NCBI RefSeq assembly: GCF_018403225.1
Contig: NZ_BOSG01000006.1
Coordinates: forward strand, 315,178 to 379,177
Length of the DNA stretch: 64,000 bases
Reading direction: 5' to 3'
DNA from: Paenibacillus sp. J23TS9
GTDB lineage: Bacteria > Bacillota > Bacilli > Paenibacillales > Paenibacillaceae
Below, piece by piece: positions 35,001 through 43,598 of this stretch. The notes beneath the pieces are model-generated. The model did no database searches and was not told the DNA's origin. It saw only the letters and a program-made list of their open reading frames with translations. The translations under genes and the position numbers were made by a program. Within the stretch, counting starts at the first letter, position 1. Every line of letters starts with the position of its first letter.

Positions 35001-37145
35001 ATGGGGAGACAAAAGGTAAGAGTTGGCATTGACGTCGGCGGAACGTTTACTGACGCGGCTCTCATTGATAATGAGACATTTGAAGTCATCGAAAAAATGA
35101 AAATTCCGACCACTCACCATGATCCGGACGGCGTGGCGAAGGGGATCGTTCAAATTCTGAATCGAATTCTGGACAGCAAAGGCATTCTGCCGGAGGATGT
35201 CACCTTCATCGCCCACGGGACAACGCAGGCGACGAATGCGCTTCTGGAGGGTGATGTGGCAAGAGTCGGCATTATCGGGATGGGCTCAGGCCTTGACGGC
35301 CTCAGCGCACGCTCCGAATCCAATCCCGGGAATATCGAGCTGGCGCCGGGCAAATATCTCCATACCTATCATGTCTATCTCGATTCCAAGAATCTGACGG
35401 ATGAACAGATTGAAGGGGCTATTGATGAGCTGGCGGGCCAAGGGGCCGAAGTCATCGTTGCTTCCGAGGCTTACAGCGTCGATGATCCTGCCAATGAACT
35501 GCGGGTTGTGGAGCTTGCGAACCGCAAGGGCATCTATGCCACGGGCGGCCATGAAATCAGCCAGCTCTATGGCTTGAAGACCCGGACAAGAACGGCAGTC
35601 GTCAACGCCTCCCTCATTCCGAAAATGATGGAAACCGCCAATATGACCGAGAAATCCGTGAAAAATGCCAACATCCAGTCACAGCTCATGATCATGCGCT
35701 GCGATGGCGGTGTGATGAGCATCGACGAGGTGCGCAAGCGGCCGATCCTGACCATGCTGTCAGGCCTTGCTGCCGGAGTTGCCGGAGCATTGATGTACGA
35801 GAAAATTTCAGACGGTATTTTCTTTGAAGTCGGCGGTACCAGCGTCGACATTTCCGTCATTAAGAACGGTAAAGTCATGATCAAGAATGCCGAGGTTGGC
35901 GGTCACCGCACGTACCTGCAGTCCCTGGATGTGCGCACGCTTGGCATCGCCGGCGGCAGTATGATCAAAGTGGCTGGCGGACGCATCACGGATGTCGGCC
36001 CGCGCAGTGCGCATATTGCCGGCAAGGAGTACGAGGCCTTCGCCCCTGCAGAGAATATCGCAGATCCGAAGGTGAAGTTCATCAGCCCCCGCGAAGGGGA
36101 TCCGGCCGAGTATGCGATCTGTGAATGCGTGAATGGCAAGGAATATTCCTATACCCTTGCCGGAGCAGCGAATATTCTGAACTATATTCCAGACGGAGAT
36201 TACGCCAAGGGCAACAAGGAGGCCGCTCTCAAAGCCTGGAAGGCGCTGGCCGACCATGTCGGTGTCAGCGTGGAGGAAGCAGCAAGACAAGCCATGAATA
36301 TCGCGATCGACAAGACGATGAAGACCGTCAATGAAATGATTGACGATTATGAGCTGGACCGGACCTTCGTCACGCTCGTGGGCGGCGGAGGCAGCGGTGC
36401 GGTACTCGTACCGGCCATGGCGGAGCGCGAAAGCCTCAAATGCCAGATCGCCAATAATGCGCCCTATGTTTCAACCATTGGTGTGGCGCTGGCGATGGTG
36501 AAGGAACAGCTTGAACGAACGGTCGTTAACCCGACCGATGAGGATATCAAGCGCATCCGCGCCGAAATTGTGGAACGCATCGTCAAATCCGGTGCCTCCG
36601 AGGATACCGTAGAAGTGACGATTGAGATCGACAATCAGAAGAATATTCTCCGCGCCATCGCCACCGGCTCCACCGAGCTGCGCTCCAAGGATTTGGCCCA
36701 GGAAGCTATATCGGTAGATGATATGAAGGTGATTGCCGCAAGCTCGATAGATCAGCCGGTCGAATCGACCATACTCGCGGCGCAAACGGGAAGGTGGAGC
36801 TTGTTTACCAGCGAGAGCGTGAAGAAATCATTTTTCGGTCTGCTGAAGAAGAAATCCAGCAGCGTCAGCGTGCTGGACCGCGAAGGCGTTGTCCGCTTCA
36901 AAAAGAGCAATGTGCATTATGCGAAGCTCAGCAAAGCGGCGCAGGAACCGCTGAACGATTTTCTCGATGATAACACCATCTACTCCGACGCCAACGCCAC
37001 GCTTCCGAAGGTATTCGTTTTTTATAAGGAAAAGATGCTGGATTTGACCGGCATGCAGACCAAAGAGCAGCTCATATCCATCCTTGAGATCGAGACCGAG
37101 ATGCTTGCAGCGCAGGATGAACTGCTCGTTGTGGCTTATCAGTAA
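35001..37145 (+). CDS. Hydantoinase/oxoprolinase family protein (HyuA-like)
   Basis: This 714-residue protein of the ASKHA fold has AGGAGG 6 nt upstream of the ATG. RVGIDVGGTFTDAALIDN is the N-terminal phosphate-binding motif, TFIAHGTTQATNALLEGDVA is the Hydant_A_N signature, and SDGIFFEVGGTSVDISVIKN and LVGGGGSGAVLVPAMA belong to the hydantoinase A core. Relatives hydrolyse cyclic amides such as 5-oxoproline, hydantoins or N-methylhydantoin using ATP, often with a separate HyuB subunit. No HyuB gene is seen nearby. The C-terminal 150 residues do not match the core and are unassigned. Confidence 0.85.
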   Translation: MGRQKVRVGIDVGGTFTDAALIDNETFEVIEKMKIPTTHHDPDGVAKGIVQILNRILDSKGILPEDVTFIAHGTTQATNALLEGDVARVGIIGMGSGLDGLSARSESNPGNIELAPGKYLHTYHVYLDSKNLTDEQIEGAIDELAGQGAEVIVASEAYSVDDPANELRVVELANRKGIYATGGHEISQLYGLKTRTRTAVVNASLIPKMMETANMTEKSVKNANIQSQLMIMRCDGGVMSIDEVRKRPILTMLSGLAAGVAGALMYEKISDGIFFEVGGTSVDISVIKNGKVMIKNAEVGGHRTYLQSLDVRTLGIAGGSMIKVAGGRITDVGPRSAHIAGKEYEAFAPAENIADPKVKFISPREGDPAEYAICECVNGKEYSYTLAGAANILNYIPDGDYAKGNKEAALKAWKALADHVGVSVEEAARQAMNIAIDKTMKTVNEMIDDYELDRTFVTLVGGGGSGAVLVPAMAERESLKCQIANNAPYVSTIGVALAMVKEQLERTVVNPTDEDIKRIRAEIVERIVKSGASEDTVEVTIEIDNQKNILRAIATGSTELRSKDLAQEAISVDDMKVIAASSIDQPVESTILAAQTGRWSLFTSESVKKSFFGLLKKKSSSVSVLDREGVVRFKKSNVHYAKLSKAAQEPLNDFLDDNTIYSDANATLPKVFVFYKEKMLDLTGMQTKEQLISILEIETEMLAAQDELLVVAYQ

Positions 37146-37189
37146 ACAGGTGTATTTTTATAATCCGTGTTGAAAAGGAGATGTTCCGG

Positions 37190-37852
37190 ATGCCCGTTCT
37201 CCCCCTTCAAACCCTAACCGATGAATTACTGGGTTGCATGGAGCTGAAGCAGGACCCGCTTTTTCATAAAATTCCGGAAGCAAAGATTCCGTATTATGTT
37301 CATGAGTCGCTCCGGTTCGGACGTCATGCAGCGGCATCATACAAGGACAGCAGCATCCGCCGGATGTGCGAGGACGCCGGACTTCATTATGAAGTGACGA
37401 ACGCTTCCGGTGAGTATCATAACGTCTCCTTTCGCGCACAGATCGATTTCACCAAAAAGCAGCCTGAAATTATTCTTTACGCTTCCTCTCTGCAAGGAAT
37501 GCAGCGGGTATGCCGGGATATCCTGGGGAAGCCGACCAGCGCAGCAGAACCGGACATGGAGCGCTTGATCGATATTCATTTGGCTCATGAATTCTATCAC
37601 TGGCTGGAGTACCGGGATGCGGCATTTACGAATGAGAGATTAGAGCCTATCGAGGTCTTTAAGCTGGGGCCATATACGAAGAGATCCACTGTGGTACAAT
37701 GCAGCGAGATCGCCGCACATGCTTTTTGCAAGGAAGTTCTGGGCCTTCCCTGCCTGCCCAATCTGCTGGATTATGCTTACTTGATCGAAGAGAAACACAT
37801 GCAGGCCGAAGCGTTCGAACAGCAGCTCGAAACTTGCAAATTATGGATATAG
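37190..37852 (+). CDS. HExxH-motif protein, putative zinc metallopeptidase
   Basis: This 220-residue protein is read from the ATG at 37190, 9 nt after AAGGAG; an ATG at 37181 is too close to that site. It contains HLAHEFYHWLEY with HEFYH at residues 133-137, a zincin-type metal motif. A glutamate at 173 in VVQCSEIAAHAFCKEV could be the third ligand, as in gluzincins. There is no signal peptide. It follows the hydantoinase gene by 44 nt and is probably co-transcribed. No family is recognised; a cytoplasmic amidohydrolase or peptidase acting in the same pathway is a guess. Confidence 0.7.
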   Translation: MPVLPLQTLTDELLGCMELKQDPLFHKIPEAKIPYYVHESLRFGRHAAASYKDSSIRRMCEDAGLHYEVTNASGEYHNVSFRAQIDFTKKQPEIILYASSLQGMQRVCRDILGKPTSAAEPDMERLIDIHLAHEFYHWLEYRDAAFTNERLEPIEVFKLGPYTKRSTVVQCSEIAAHAFCKEVLGLPCLPNLLDYAYLIEEKHMQAEAFEQQLETCKLWI

Positions 37853-37948
37853 CGTACTCTCAATACCTCACTCGGTGTGATATAATGGGGAAATCTAGCG
37901 GAGATCACCGGACTCGTCATTTCCAGCGTTAGATCAGGAGGAGGTATC

Positions 37949-38809
37949 ATGTCTTCACAGGTTCCGGCCGTTATCGCAAAAATTGTATCCCAAACCCAAA
38001 AATTGACTTATGGTGAGAACCAGATTGCCAATTTTGTCATACACAATCCGGATTTTATTACGCGTAACACGATTACGTCCATTGCCAATGAAATCGGCGT
38101 ATCGGAAACAAGTATTAACCGGTTCTGTAAAAAGGTTGGCTTTAAGGGCTTTAACGATTTCAAAATCGCCTTTGCCCAAGATGCTTTTTACCGGGATATG
38201 CAGGCCAAGAAAAAGGAAAGACGGGAAATCAACCCGATCGATGCGCTCGCGCTCGATTATAACGAGCTTATCGTTAATACGTCTGCGCTCGTCACTGAGG
38301 ATCAGCTCCACCGTGTGGTGGACATTCTGAAGGGGGCAAGACGAATTTATATTATCGGCTTGTTCGATTCTTATCTGGCCGCGATTGCCCTGAAGAATCG
38401 TCTGTCGATCATCGGCATGATGGCCGAGGCGGTGAATGACAGCCGTGCCATGAAGATCGCCGCCGCGCAGTGCGGCAAGGAGGACGTCGTCGTCGCCTTC
38501 TCCCGCTCCGGATCAACGAAGGAAATCGTGGACACGGTAGCCATTGCACAGGTCAACCAGGTCAAGACGATCTCGATCACCTGTTACGATTCGTCGCCAA
38601 TCACGGAGAACGCGGACGTGAACATCATCGTGCCGGATAAAATTTCGGTCAACAACAGCGCGCTGATGTCCAATCATATCACCTTCCTGTTCGTCGTGGA
38701 TTTGATCATGAGCATCTTCATTTCTTCGGACAAAACGTATTTGAAAAAGAAACTCGACAGTGAAGCCGTGCTTGCGAGCGATCTGACGATTACGAATTAT
38801 TTTTTGTAG
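37949..38809 (+). CDS. MurR/RpiR-family transcriptional regulator
   Basis: This 286-residue protein has AGGAGG before the ATG. The N-terminal HTH_6 domain includes LTYGENQIANFVIHNPDFIT and IANEIGVSETSINRFCKKVG. The C-terminal SIS domain (about 125-260) has RRIYIIGLFDSYLAAIALKN and VVAFSRSGSTKEIVDTVAIA, which bind phosphosugars in this family. A TATAAT at 37881-37886 gives it a possible promoter of its own. As last gene of the plus-strand cluster it is the likely regulator, and the palindrome at 31722-31742 is a candidate operator. Confidence 0.93.
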   Translation: MSSQVPAVIAKIVSQTQKLTYGENQIANFVIHNPDFITRNTITSIANEIGVSETSINRFCKKVGFKGFNDFKIAFAQDAFYRDMQAKKKERREINPIDALALDYNELIVNTSALVTEDQLHRVVDILKGARRIYIIGLFDSYLAAIALKNRLSIIGMMAEAVNDSRAMKIAAAQCGKEDVVVAFSRSGSTKEIVDTVAIAQVNQVKTISITCYDSSPITENADVNIIVPDKISVNNSALMSNHITFLFVVDLIMSIFISSDKTYLKKKLDSEAVLASDLTITNYFL

Positions 38810-38820
38810 CGTGAAAATAG

Positions 38821-38854
38821 AAGAGCGCCCTTCCACTGATGGAGGGGCGCTCTT
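38821..38854. terminator. Bidirectional terminator between rpiR-like gene and ilvA
   Basis: AAGAGCGCCC-TTCCA pairs with TGGA-GGGGCGCTCTT around CTGA. It serves both convergent genes. Confidence 0.8.
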
Positions 38855-38885
38855 GCGTTCTTAAGTTATCATCATTATTTTATTA

Positions 38886-40199
38886 TCAGATCAAAATGTT
38901 ATACAGATTTGAGTCCTTGTTCAGCTCGGTAAACTGCAGTCCCTTGCGGTTCATGCGCTCGATCAGCGGGATGTAGTCCTCTTTACTATTGAGCTCGATG
39001 CCGACAAGTGCCGGGCCGTTCTCTTTGTTATGCTTTTTGGTATATTCGAAGTTCGTAATATCGTCACCAGGGCCGAGAACGTCCTGGAGAAATTCACGTA
39101 ATGCTCCCGAACGCTGCGGGAAATTGATCATGAAGTAGTGCTTGATTCCTTCGTACATGAGTGAGCGTTCCTTGATCTCCTGCATCCGATCGATGTCGTT
39201 ATTACCGCCGCTGATAATGCAGACGACATTTTTGCCTTGAATTTGTTCGCTGTACAGATCGAGAGCCGCCACCGGCAGCGCACCTGCTGGCTCTACCACG
39301 ATCGCATTTTCGTTGTACAGGTCGAGAATCGCTGAGCAGGCCTTGCCTTCCGGTACCTTCACGATATCATCAAGCTTGCTGGAGCAGATGGCGTACGGCA
39401 TGTCCCCTACTCTTTTAACCGCAGCACCGTCTATAAATTTATCGATTTCCTTCAGGGTTACAACCTCTTTGCGCAGCAGCGCTTCGCTCATCGATGCAGC
39501 TCCTAAAGGCTCCACGCCGATCACCTGTGTGGAAGGACTTACGGTCTTGATATACGTGCTCACGCCTGCTGCCAGGCCGCCACCGCCGATCGTGACGAAC
39601 ACATAGTCCGCCGGTGCGTTCAGGCTCTCCATGACTTCCATCGCGATCGTCCCGTTGCCGGCAATGATTTTTGGGGCATCGAACGGATGGATGAAGGTCA
39701 AGCCCTGTTCCTCACATGCCTTCATCGCTTCCTCGGAAGCATCATCGAACGTGTCTCCAGTCAGGACGACCTCCACATTGCTGCCTCCAAAACGCTTCAC
39801 CTGCTTCACCTTCTGGTTCGGCGTTGTGCTTGGCATATAAATTTTCCCCTGGATACCCAGTGCATTACAGGAAAAAGCTACGCCTTGGGCATGGTTGCCG
39901 GCGCTCGCGCATACGATGCCATTGGCCAGCTCTTCGGCAGATAAACTGCGGATCATGTTATATGCGCCGCGGATCTTGAAGGAGCGCACCACCTGCAGGT
40001 CTTCCCTTTTCAGATAAACATTACATTTGTATTTCGCCGACAATACCGCATCATGCTGCAGCGGCGTACGTACGATAACCTCACGCAGCATATGATGCGC
40101 ACGTACAATGTCCTCCATGGAAACCATGTTCTCGATATTCTCACCTGATGGTACGGTATTCGGTATCTGGGCAGTCGTTTCATGCAGATTATCCTTCAT
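38886..40199 (-). CDS. ilvA: Threonine ammonia-lyase (biosynthetic)
   Basis: This 437-residue PLP enzyme has GAGGAG just upstream of the ATG. The PLP lysine lies in YLKREDLQVVRSFKIRGAYN, CASAGNHAQGVAFSCNALGI binds the substrate, and TIGGGGLAAGVSTYI is the phosphate-binding glycine loop. The C-terminal 90 residues (HYFMINFPQRSGALREFLQDVLGPGDDI region) form an ACT-like regulatory domain, as in B. subtilis IlvA. It converts threonine to 2-oxobutanoate, the first step of isoleucine synthesis. It is a single-gene unit here, away from the other ilv genes. Confidence 0.95.
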   Translation of the reverse strand: MKDNLHETTAQIPNTVPSGENIENMVSMEDIVRAHHMLREVIVRTPLQHDAVLSAKYKCNVYLKREDLQVVRSFKIRGAYNMIRSLSAEELANGIVCASAGNHAQGVAFSCNALGIQGKIYMPSTTPNQKVKQVKRFGGSNVEVVLTGDTFDDASEEAMKACEEQGLTFIHPFDAPKIIAGNGTIAMEVMESLNAPADYVFVTIGGGGLAAGVSTYIKTVSPSTQVIGVEPLGAASMSEALLRKEVVTLKEIDKFIDGAAVKRVGDMPYAICSSKLDDIVKVPEGKACSAILDLYNENAIVVEPAGALPVAALDLYSEQIQGKNVVCIISGGNNDIDRMQEIKERSLMYEGIKHYFMINFPQRSGALREFLQDVLGPGDDITNFEYTKKHNKENGPALVGIELNSKEDYIPLIERMNRKGLQFTELNKDSNLYNILI

Positions 40200-40347
40200 T
40201 TTTTCTCCTCACTCCATGAGCCCTCTTTTTAGTTGGTTCAGGGCTTTATTCAAATCATCACTGAAATGTTTGTTACACAGTACCGTACCTTTTTTACGGC
40301 CTTTTTTCAAGAGCGATTGTCCGTTTATCCTTCAAGGAGCAGCAAAA

Positions 40348-40378
40348 AACCTCCCGTCCACTACCGGACAAGAGGTTT
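40348..40378 (-). terminator. Terminator of the mhqED operon
   Basis: AACCTC-x-x-GTCC pairs with GGAC-x-x-GAGGTT; on the minus strand it ends in TTTTTT. Confidence 0.75.
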
Positions 40379-40388
40379 AGTTATAGTT

Positions 40389-41009
40389 TTAGAAACGGTT
40401 ATCGAGCCAGTCGGAGGCTGCGTACAGCTCCCTTTTGCTCAGCTGATGGCCCTGGTTATCCCAGTAGAGCTGAACTTCCGCGCCTGCTCCAGCAAGGAGA
40501 GATTCCAGCTCTTCCGTTTCGGATACGGAACAGAGCGGGTCATTTTTGCCTGCGCCGATGAAGACCGGAACTCCGGTCAAATCCGGCAGCTGTTTACCGC
40601 GCAAAGGCACCATCGGATGCAGCAGTACAGCGCCCCAGAGCGCATTTTCGTAATGGAACAGCAGGCTCGCCGCAATATTGGCGCCGTTCGAGAAGCCAAC
40701 CGCGATCATGCGGTCGCGTTGGAGTCCATACTCTCGTGCCGCTTCATCCAAAAAGTCATTAAGCTCTTTCGTCCGCAGAACGAGATCCTCTTCATCAAAT
40801 ACGCCCTCCGCTAATCTGCGGAAAAAGCGCGGCATACCATTTTCCGACACATTGCCGCGAACCCCCAGCACGGAGGACTCCGGCGACAGCATCTCGGCCA
40901 GCGGCAGCAGATCATGCTCATTTCCGCCAGTTCCGTGCAATAGAACCAGTACCGGCGCGGCCGGATCCGATCCTTCTTTGAAAATATGCTGCATGCTTAA
41001 ATTGCTCAT
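40389..41009 (-). CDS. mhqD: Carboxylesterase MhqD-like (alpha/beta hydrolase)
   Basis: This 206-residue protein is read from the ATG at 41009 (GGAGGG 8 nt upstream). VLVLLHGTGGNEHDLLPLAE is the oxyanion loop, AVGFSNGANIAASLLF holds the nucleophile serine, PVFIGAGKNDPLCSV the acid, and WDNQGHQLSKREL the histidine. It belongs to the carboxylesterase/phospholipase family and has the size of B. subtilis MhqD. It directly follows the glyoxalase-type dioxygenase gene, the mhqED order, so it probably takes part in detoxification of quinones or aromatic electrophiles. Confidence 0.85.
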   Translation of the reverse strand: MSNLSMQHIFKEGSDPAAPVLVLLHGTGGNEHDLLPLAEMLSPESSVLGVRGNVSENGMPRFFRRLAEGVFDEEDLVLRTKELNDFLDEAAREYGLQRDRMIAVGFSNGANIAASLLFHYENALWGAVLLHPMVPLRGKQLPDLTGVPVFIGAGKNDPLCSVSETEELESLLAGAGAEVQLYWDNQGHQLSKRELYAASDWLDNRF

Positions 41010-41010
41010 T

Positions 41011-41951
41011 TTATATTCCCTCCACTTCACGCACTTCAATCTTCGGTAAACCCTGTTCAATCAAATCCCGCTGCGGTTCATACCATTCCGGCAGCATCAG
41101 ATGCGTACCAAGCTCATCATCGGCCTCATCACGCGCAAATCCTGGAGGATCCGTCGCGATTTCGAACAGAATACCACCCGGTTCACGGAAGTATATCGCA
41201 TTGAAATACTGCCGGTCAATCACCTGCGTCGGCTGAAACCCGATTTCTGCCAGCAGCTCCCGCCACTGCTCATGCTCTTCATAATCTTTGGCGCGCCATG
41301 CGATATGGTGAACCGTGCCTGCACCGGGATTGCCCAGATTACATTCGCAGCATTGACATCGATGACATTACCGATATCCCCAAAGCCCTGAAAACGAACC
41401 AGTCCATTTTCTTCTCCCACACGCTGAAGCCCTAGGACCTTTTCAAGCACCATCATCGTATGCTCAGACGAGACGCTGCTCAGCATCGCACCGCCGAAGC
41501 CCTTAATGGCATGCTCTACAGGAATTCCATTAAAGGACCAGCGGCTAGGCGTTCCCTCCCCGCGTTCTACGAGCTCAATCTGCAGACCCGACGGATCGGA
41601 AAAACGAATGAAATGTTCCCCAAAACGGGAGACGGATTCATGGTTGATTCCGAAGGAATCCAGCCGTTTACTCCAGAAGTCCATACTTCCTTTAGGCACC
41701 GCGTATACGGTAATGCTCACCTGTCCGCCGCCGATCTCGCCCGTTCTTGCGTTTTCTTGCGGGAAGAAGGTAATGATGGTGCCCGGACTTCCGTTTTCAT
41801 TGCCAAAATACAAGTGGTATACTTCCGGGGCGTCAAAGTTAATGGTTTTCTTCACTAGACGTAGTCCCAATACACCGGCATGAAAATCGACATTTTGCTG
41901 GGCATTATTTACGAATGCCGTGATATGATGAATGCCTGCTGTTTTTAACAT
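41011..41951 (-). pseudogene. mhqE: Ring-cleaving dioxygenase MhqE-like, frameshifted
   Basis: The glyoxalase/vicinal-oxygen-chelate dioxygenase begins normally at 41951 (AAGGAGG upstream) with LKTAGIHHITAFVNNAQQNV and runs for about 200 residues. Near 41335-41360 the frame changes. The correct continuation, NPGAGTVHHIAWRAKDYEEH and onward to the stop at 41011, lies in another frame and contains IYFREPGGILFEIATDPPGF with the metal-binding glutamate. In the first frame translation ends after a nonsense tail. The total of about 313 codons equals the normal family length, so a single-base indel is the likely cause. It may be a true mutation or a base-call error. The family cleaves hydroquinone-type rings. 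Confidence 0.82.
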
Positions 41952-42000
41952 ATCCTTATTTCCTCCTTATGATCATTATTTCTTTAATTTAAGATTATTA

Positions 42001-42027
42001 ATTATATAATATATCAATTAGAGATAT
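42001..42027 (-). promoter_or_regulatory. mhqED promoter with MarR/MhqR-like operator
   Basis: ATATCAATTAGAGATAT (42011-42027) is an inverted repeat around AATT; on the minus strand it starts ATATCTCTAATT, close to the MhqR box of Bacillus (TATCTCGAATT...). TATAAT at 42006-42001 on the minus strand would be the -10, so a repressor bound here would block RNA polymerase. Confidence 0.5.
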
Positions 42028-42129
42028 ATATCAAGTGTTTAATGTGTTTGATTAATTCCTGTTCATGTTTTTAAAGATGAGGTCGCACTGAAGTCCATGA
42101 AGTCCATATCTTCTTATATCTCGAAAAAA

Positions 42130-42164
42130 GCCTCGCAGCTTCCAGCATCTTGGAAGTACGAGGC
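42130..42164 (-). terminator. Terminator of the purine operon
   Basis: GCCTCG pairs with CGAGGC and an inner TTCCA with TGGAA; on the minus strand a TTTTTT run follows. It lies directly after purD. Confidence 0.85.
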
Positions 42165-42185
42165 CTTTATTTTAGTTACATGATC

Positions 42186-43460
42186 TTAGACGAGCGCTTT
42201 CGCGGCGATATCCGTCCGGTTTTGCTTGCCGCTGAACGTAATCTGCTCTGCCTGCTCATAAGCTTTTGCGCGGGCCTCGGCAATGCCGGAACCCAATCCT
42301 ACGACACCAAGCACACGGCCGCCATTTGTCACATACTGACCTTGTTCATTCCGGGCTGTGCCGGCATGGAACACAAGCGCATCTGCTTCGTTTCCGGACG
42401 CCTCTAGTCCCTCGATTGGAAGCCCTTTGGGATAAGATGCCGGATAACCTTCGGAAGCAAGCACGACGCAGACCGCAGCCTCATCGCTCCACTCGATTTC
42501 CACATCGGACAGTGTTCCATTCACCGCAGCGAGAAATATGTCCAGCAGATCGCTCTCCAGACGCGGCAGCACGACCTGTGTTTCGGGATCACCGAAACGG
42601 GCATTGAATTCAACCGTTGTCGGCGTTCCATCCGGCTGTATCATCAAACCGGCGAACAGTATACCGCGGAATGGACGGCCTTCAGCCACCATGGCCTTAG
42701 CCGTTGGCTTGATGATATTCTCGATCGCATGCTCGATAATTGCCGGATCAATATGCGGCAGAGGCGAATAGGTGCCCATGCCTCCTGTATTGGGACCGCG
42801 GTCGCCGTCGAATACCGGCTTGTGATCCTGGGCAGCTGGCATTGGACGTACCGTTTCCCCATCTACAAAAGAAAGGATCGACATTTCCTGTCCCTCCAGA
42901 AACTGCTCAATGACAACCTGTGCTCCTGATTCGCCAAATACTTTGGCAACCATAATGTCATGCAGCGCCTGCTGCGCTTCTTCCATCGTTCGTGCCACGG
43001 TCACGCCTTTTCCTGCCGCAAGTCCATCCGCTTTAATAACAATCGGGGCTTTTTGCGTATCTAAGTAGGCAAGAGCCTCCTCATAGCTGTCGAATTTCTC
43101 ATAAGCCGCAGTCGGGATATTGTATTTGTGAAGCAGATCCTTCATGAAGGTTTTGCTGCCTTCGATTTCTGCCGCATTCTTGCGTGGTCCGAATACCGGA
43201 ATTTCCTTCGCTTCGAACGCATCGACAATCCCATCCGCCAGCGGATCATCCGGACCGACAACCACCAGTCCGACTTGTTTCTCGGCTGCAAAGGCCGTGA
43301 GCTTGTCGAATTCATTCACAGCAATCGGTACACACTCCGCAATCTGCCCGATCCCGGCATTTCCCGGTGCGCAGTAAATACGGCCTGCCTTTGTGCTTTT
43401 ATTCAGCGCCCATACGATTGCATGCTCGCGGCCTCCGCCGCCAATGACCAAAATATCCAT
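42186..43460 (-). CDS. purD: Phosphoribosylamine-glycine ligase
   Basis: This 424-residue ATP-grasp enzyme is the last gene of the pur operon. It opens with MDILVIGGGGREHAIVWALN; APIVIKADGLAAGKGVTVAR is the ATP-grasp lysine region, GDRGPNTGGMGTYSPLPHID is the substrate loop and TTVEFNARFGDPETQVVLPR holds the metal ligands. It joins phosphoribosylamine and glycine with ATP to give GAR, step 2 of IMP synthesis. AGGAGG precedes the ATG. A 138-nt gap separates it from purH. Confidence 0.98.
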   Translation of the reverse strand: MDILVIGGGGREHAIVWALNKSTKAGRIYCAPGNAGIGQIAECVPIAVNEFDKLTAFAAEKQVGLVVVGPDDPLADGIVDAFEAKEIPVFGPRKNAAEIEGSKTFMKDLLHKYNIPTAAYEKFDSYEEALAYLDTQKAPIVIKADGLAAGKGVTVARTMEEAQQALHDIMVAKVFGESGAQVVIEQFLEGQEMSILSFVDGETVRPMPAAQDHKPVFDGDRGPNTGGMGTYSPLPHIDPAIIEHAIENIIKPTAKAMVAEGRPFRGILFAGLMIQPDGTPTTVEFNARFGDPETQVVLPRLESDLLDIFLAAVNGTLSDVEIEWSDEAAVCVVLASEGYPASYPKGLPIEGLEASGNEADALVFHAGTARNEQGQYVTNGGRVLGVVGLGSGIAEARAKAYEQAEQITFSGKQNRTDIAAKALV

Positions 43461-43598
43461 GTCCGCCTCCTGTTCCTATCCCGGTTATATTTCAGGCTCC
43501 ACCCAAGCTGCCTTCAAACTGCAGCAGGCGGAGCCCGTTTTCAATCTCATATGTCTTCTCTATTTATGACCATTCTGGCCTTTATCTCTATGGATCAA

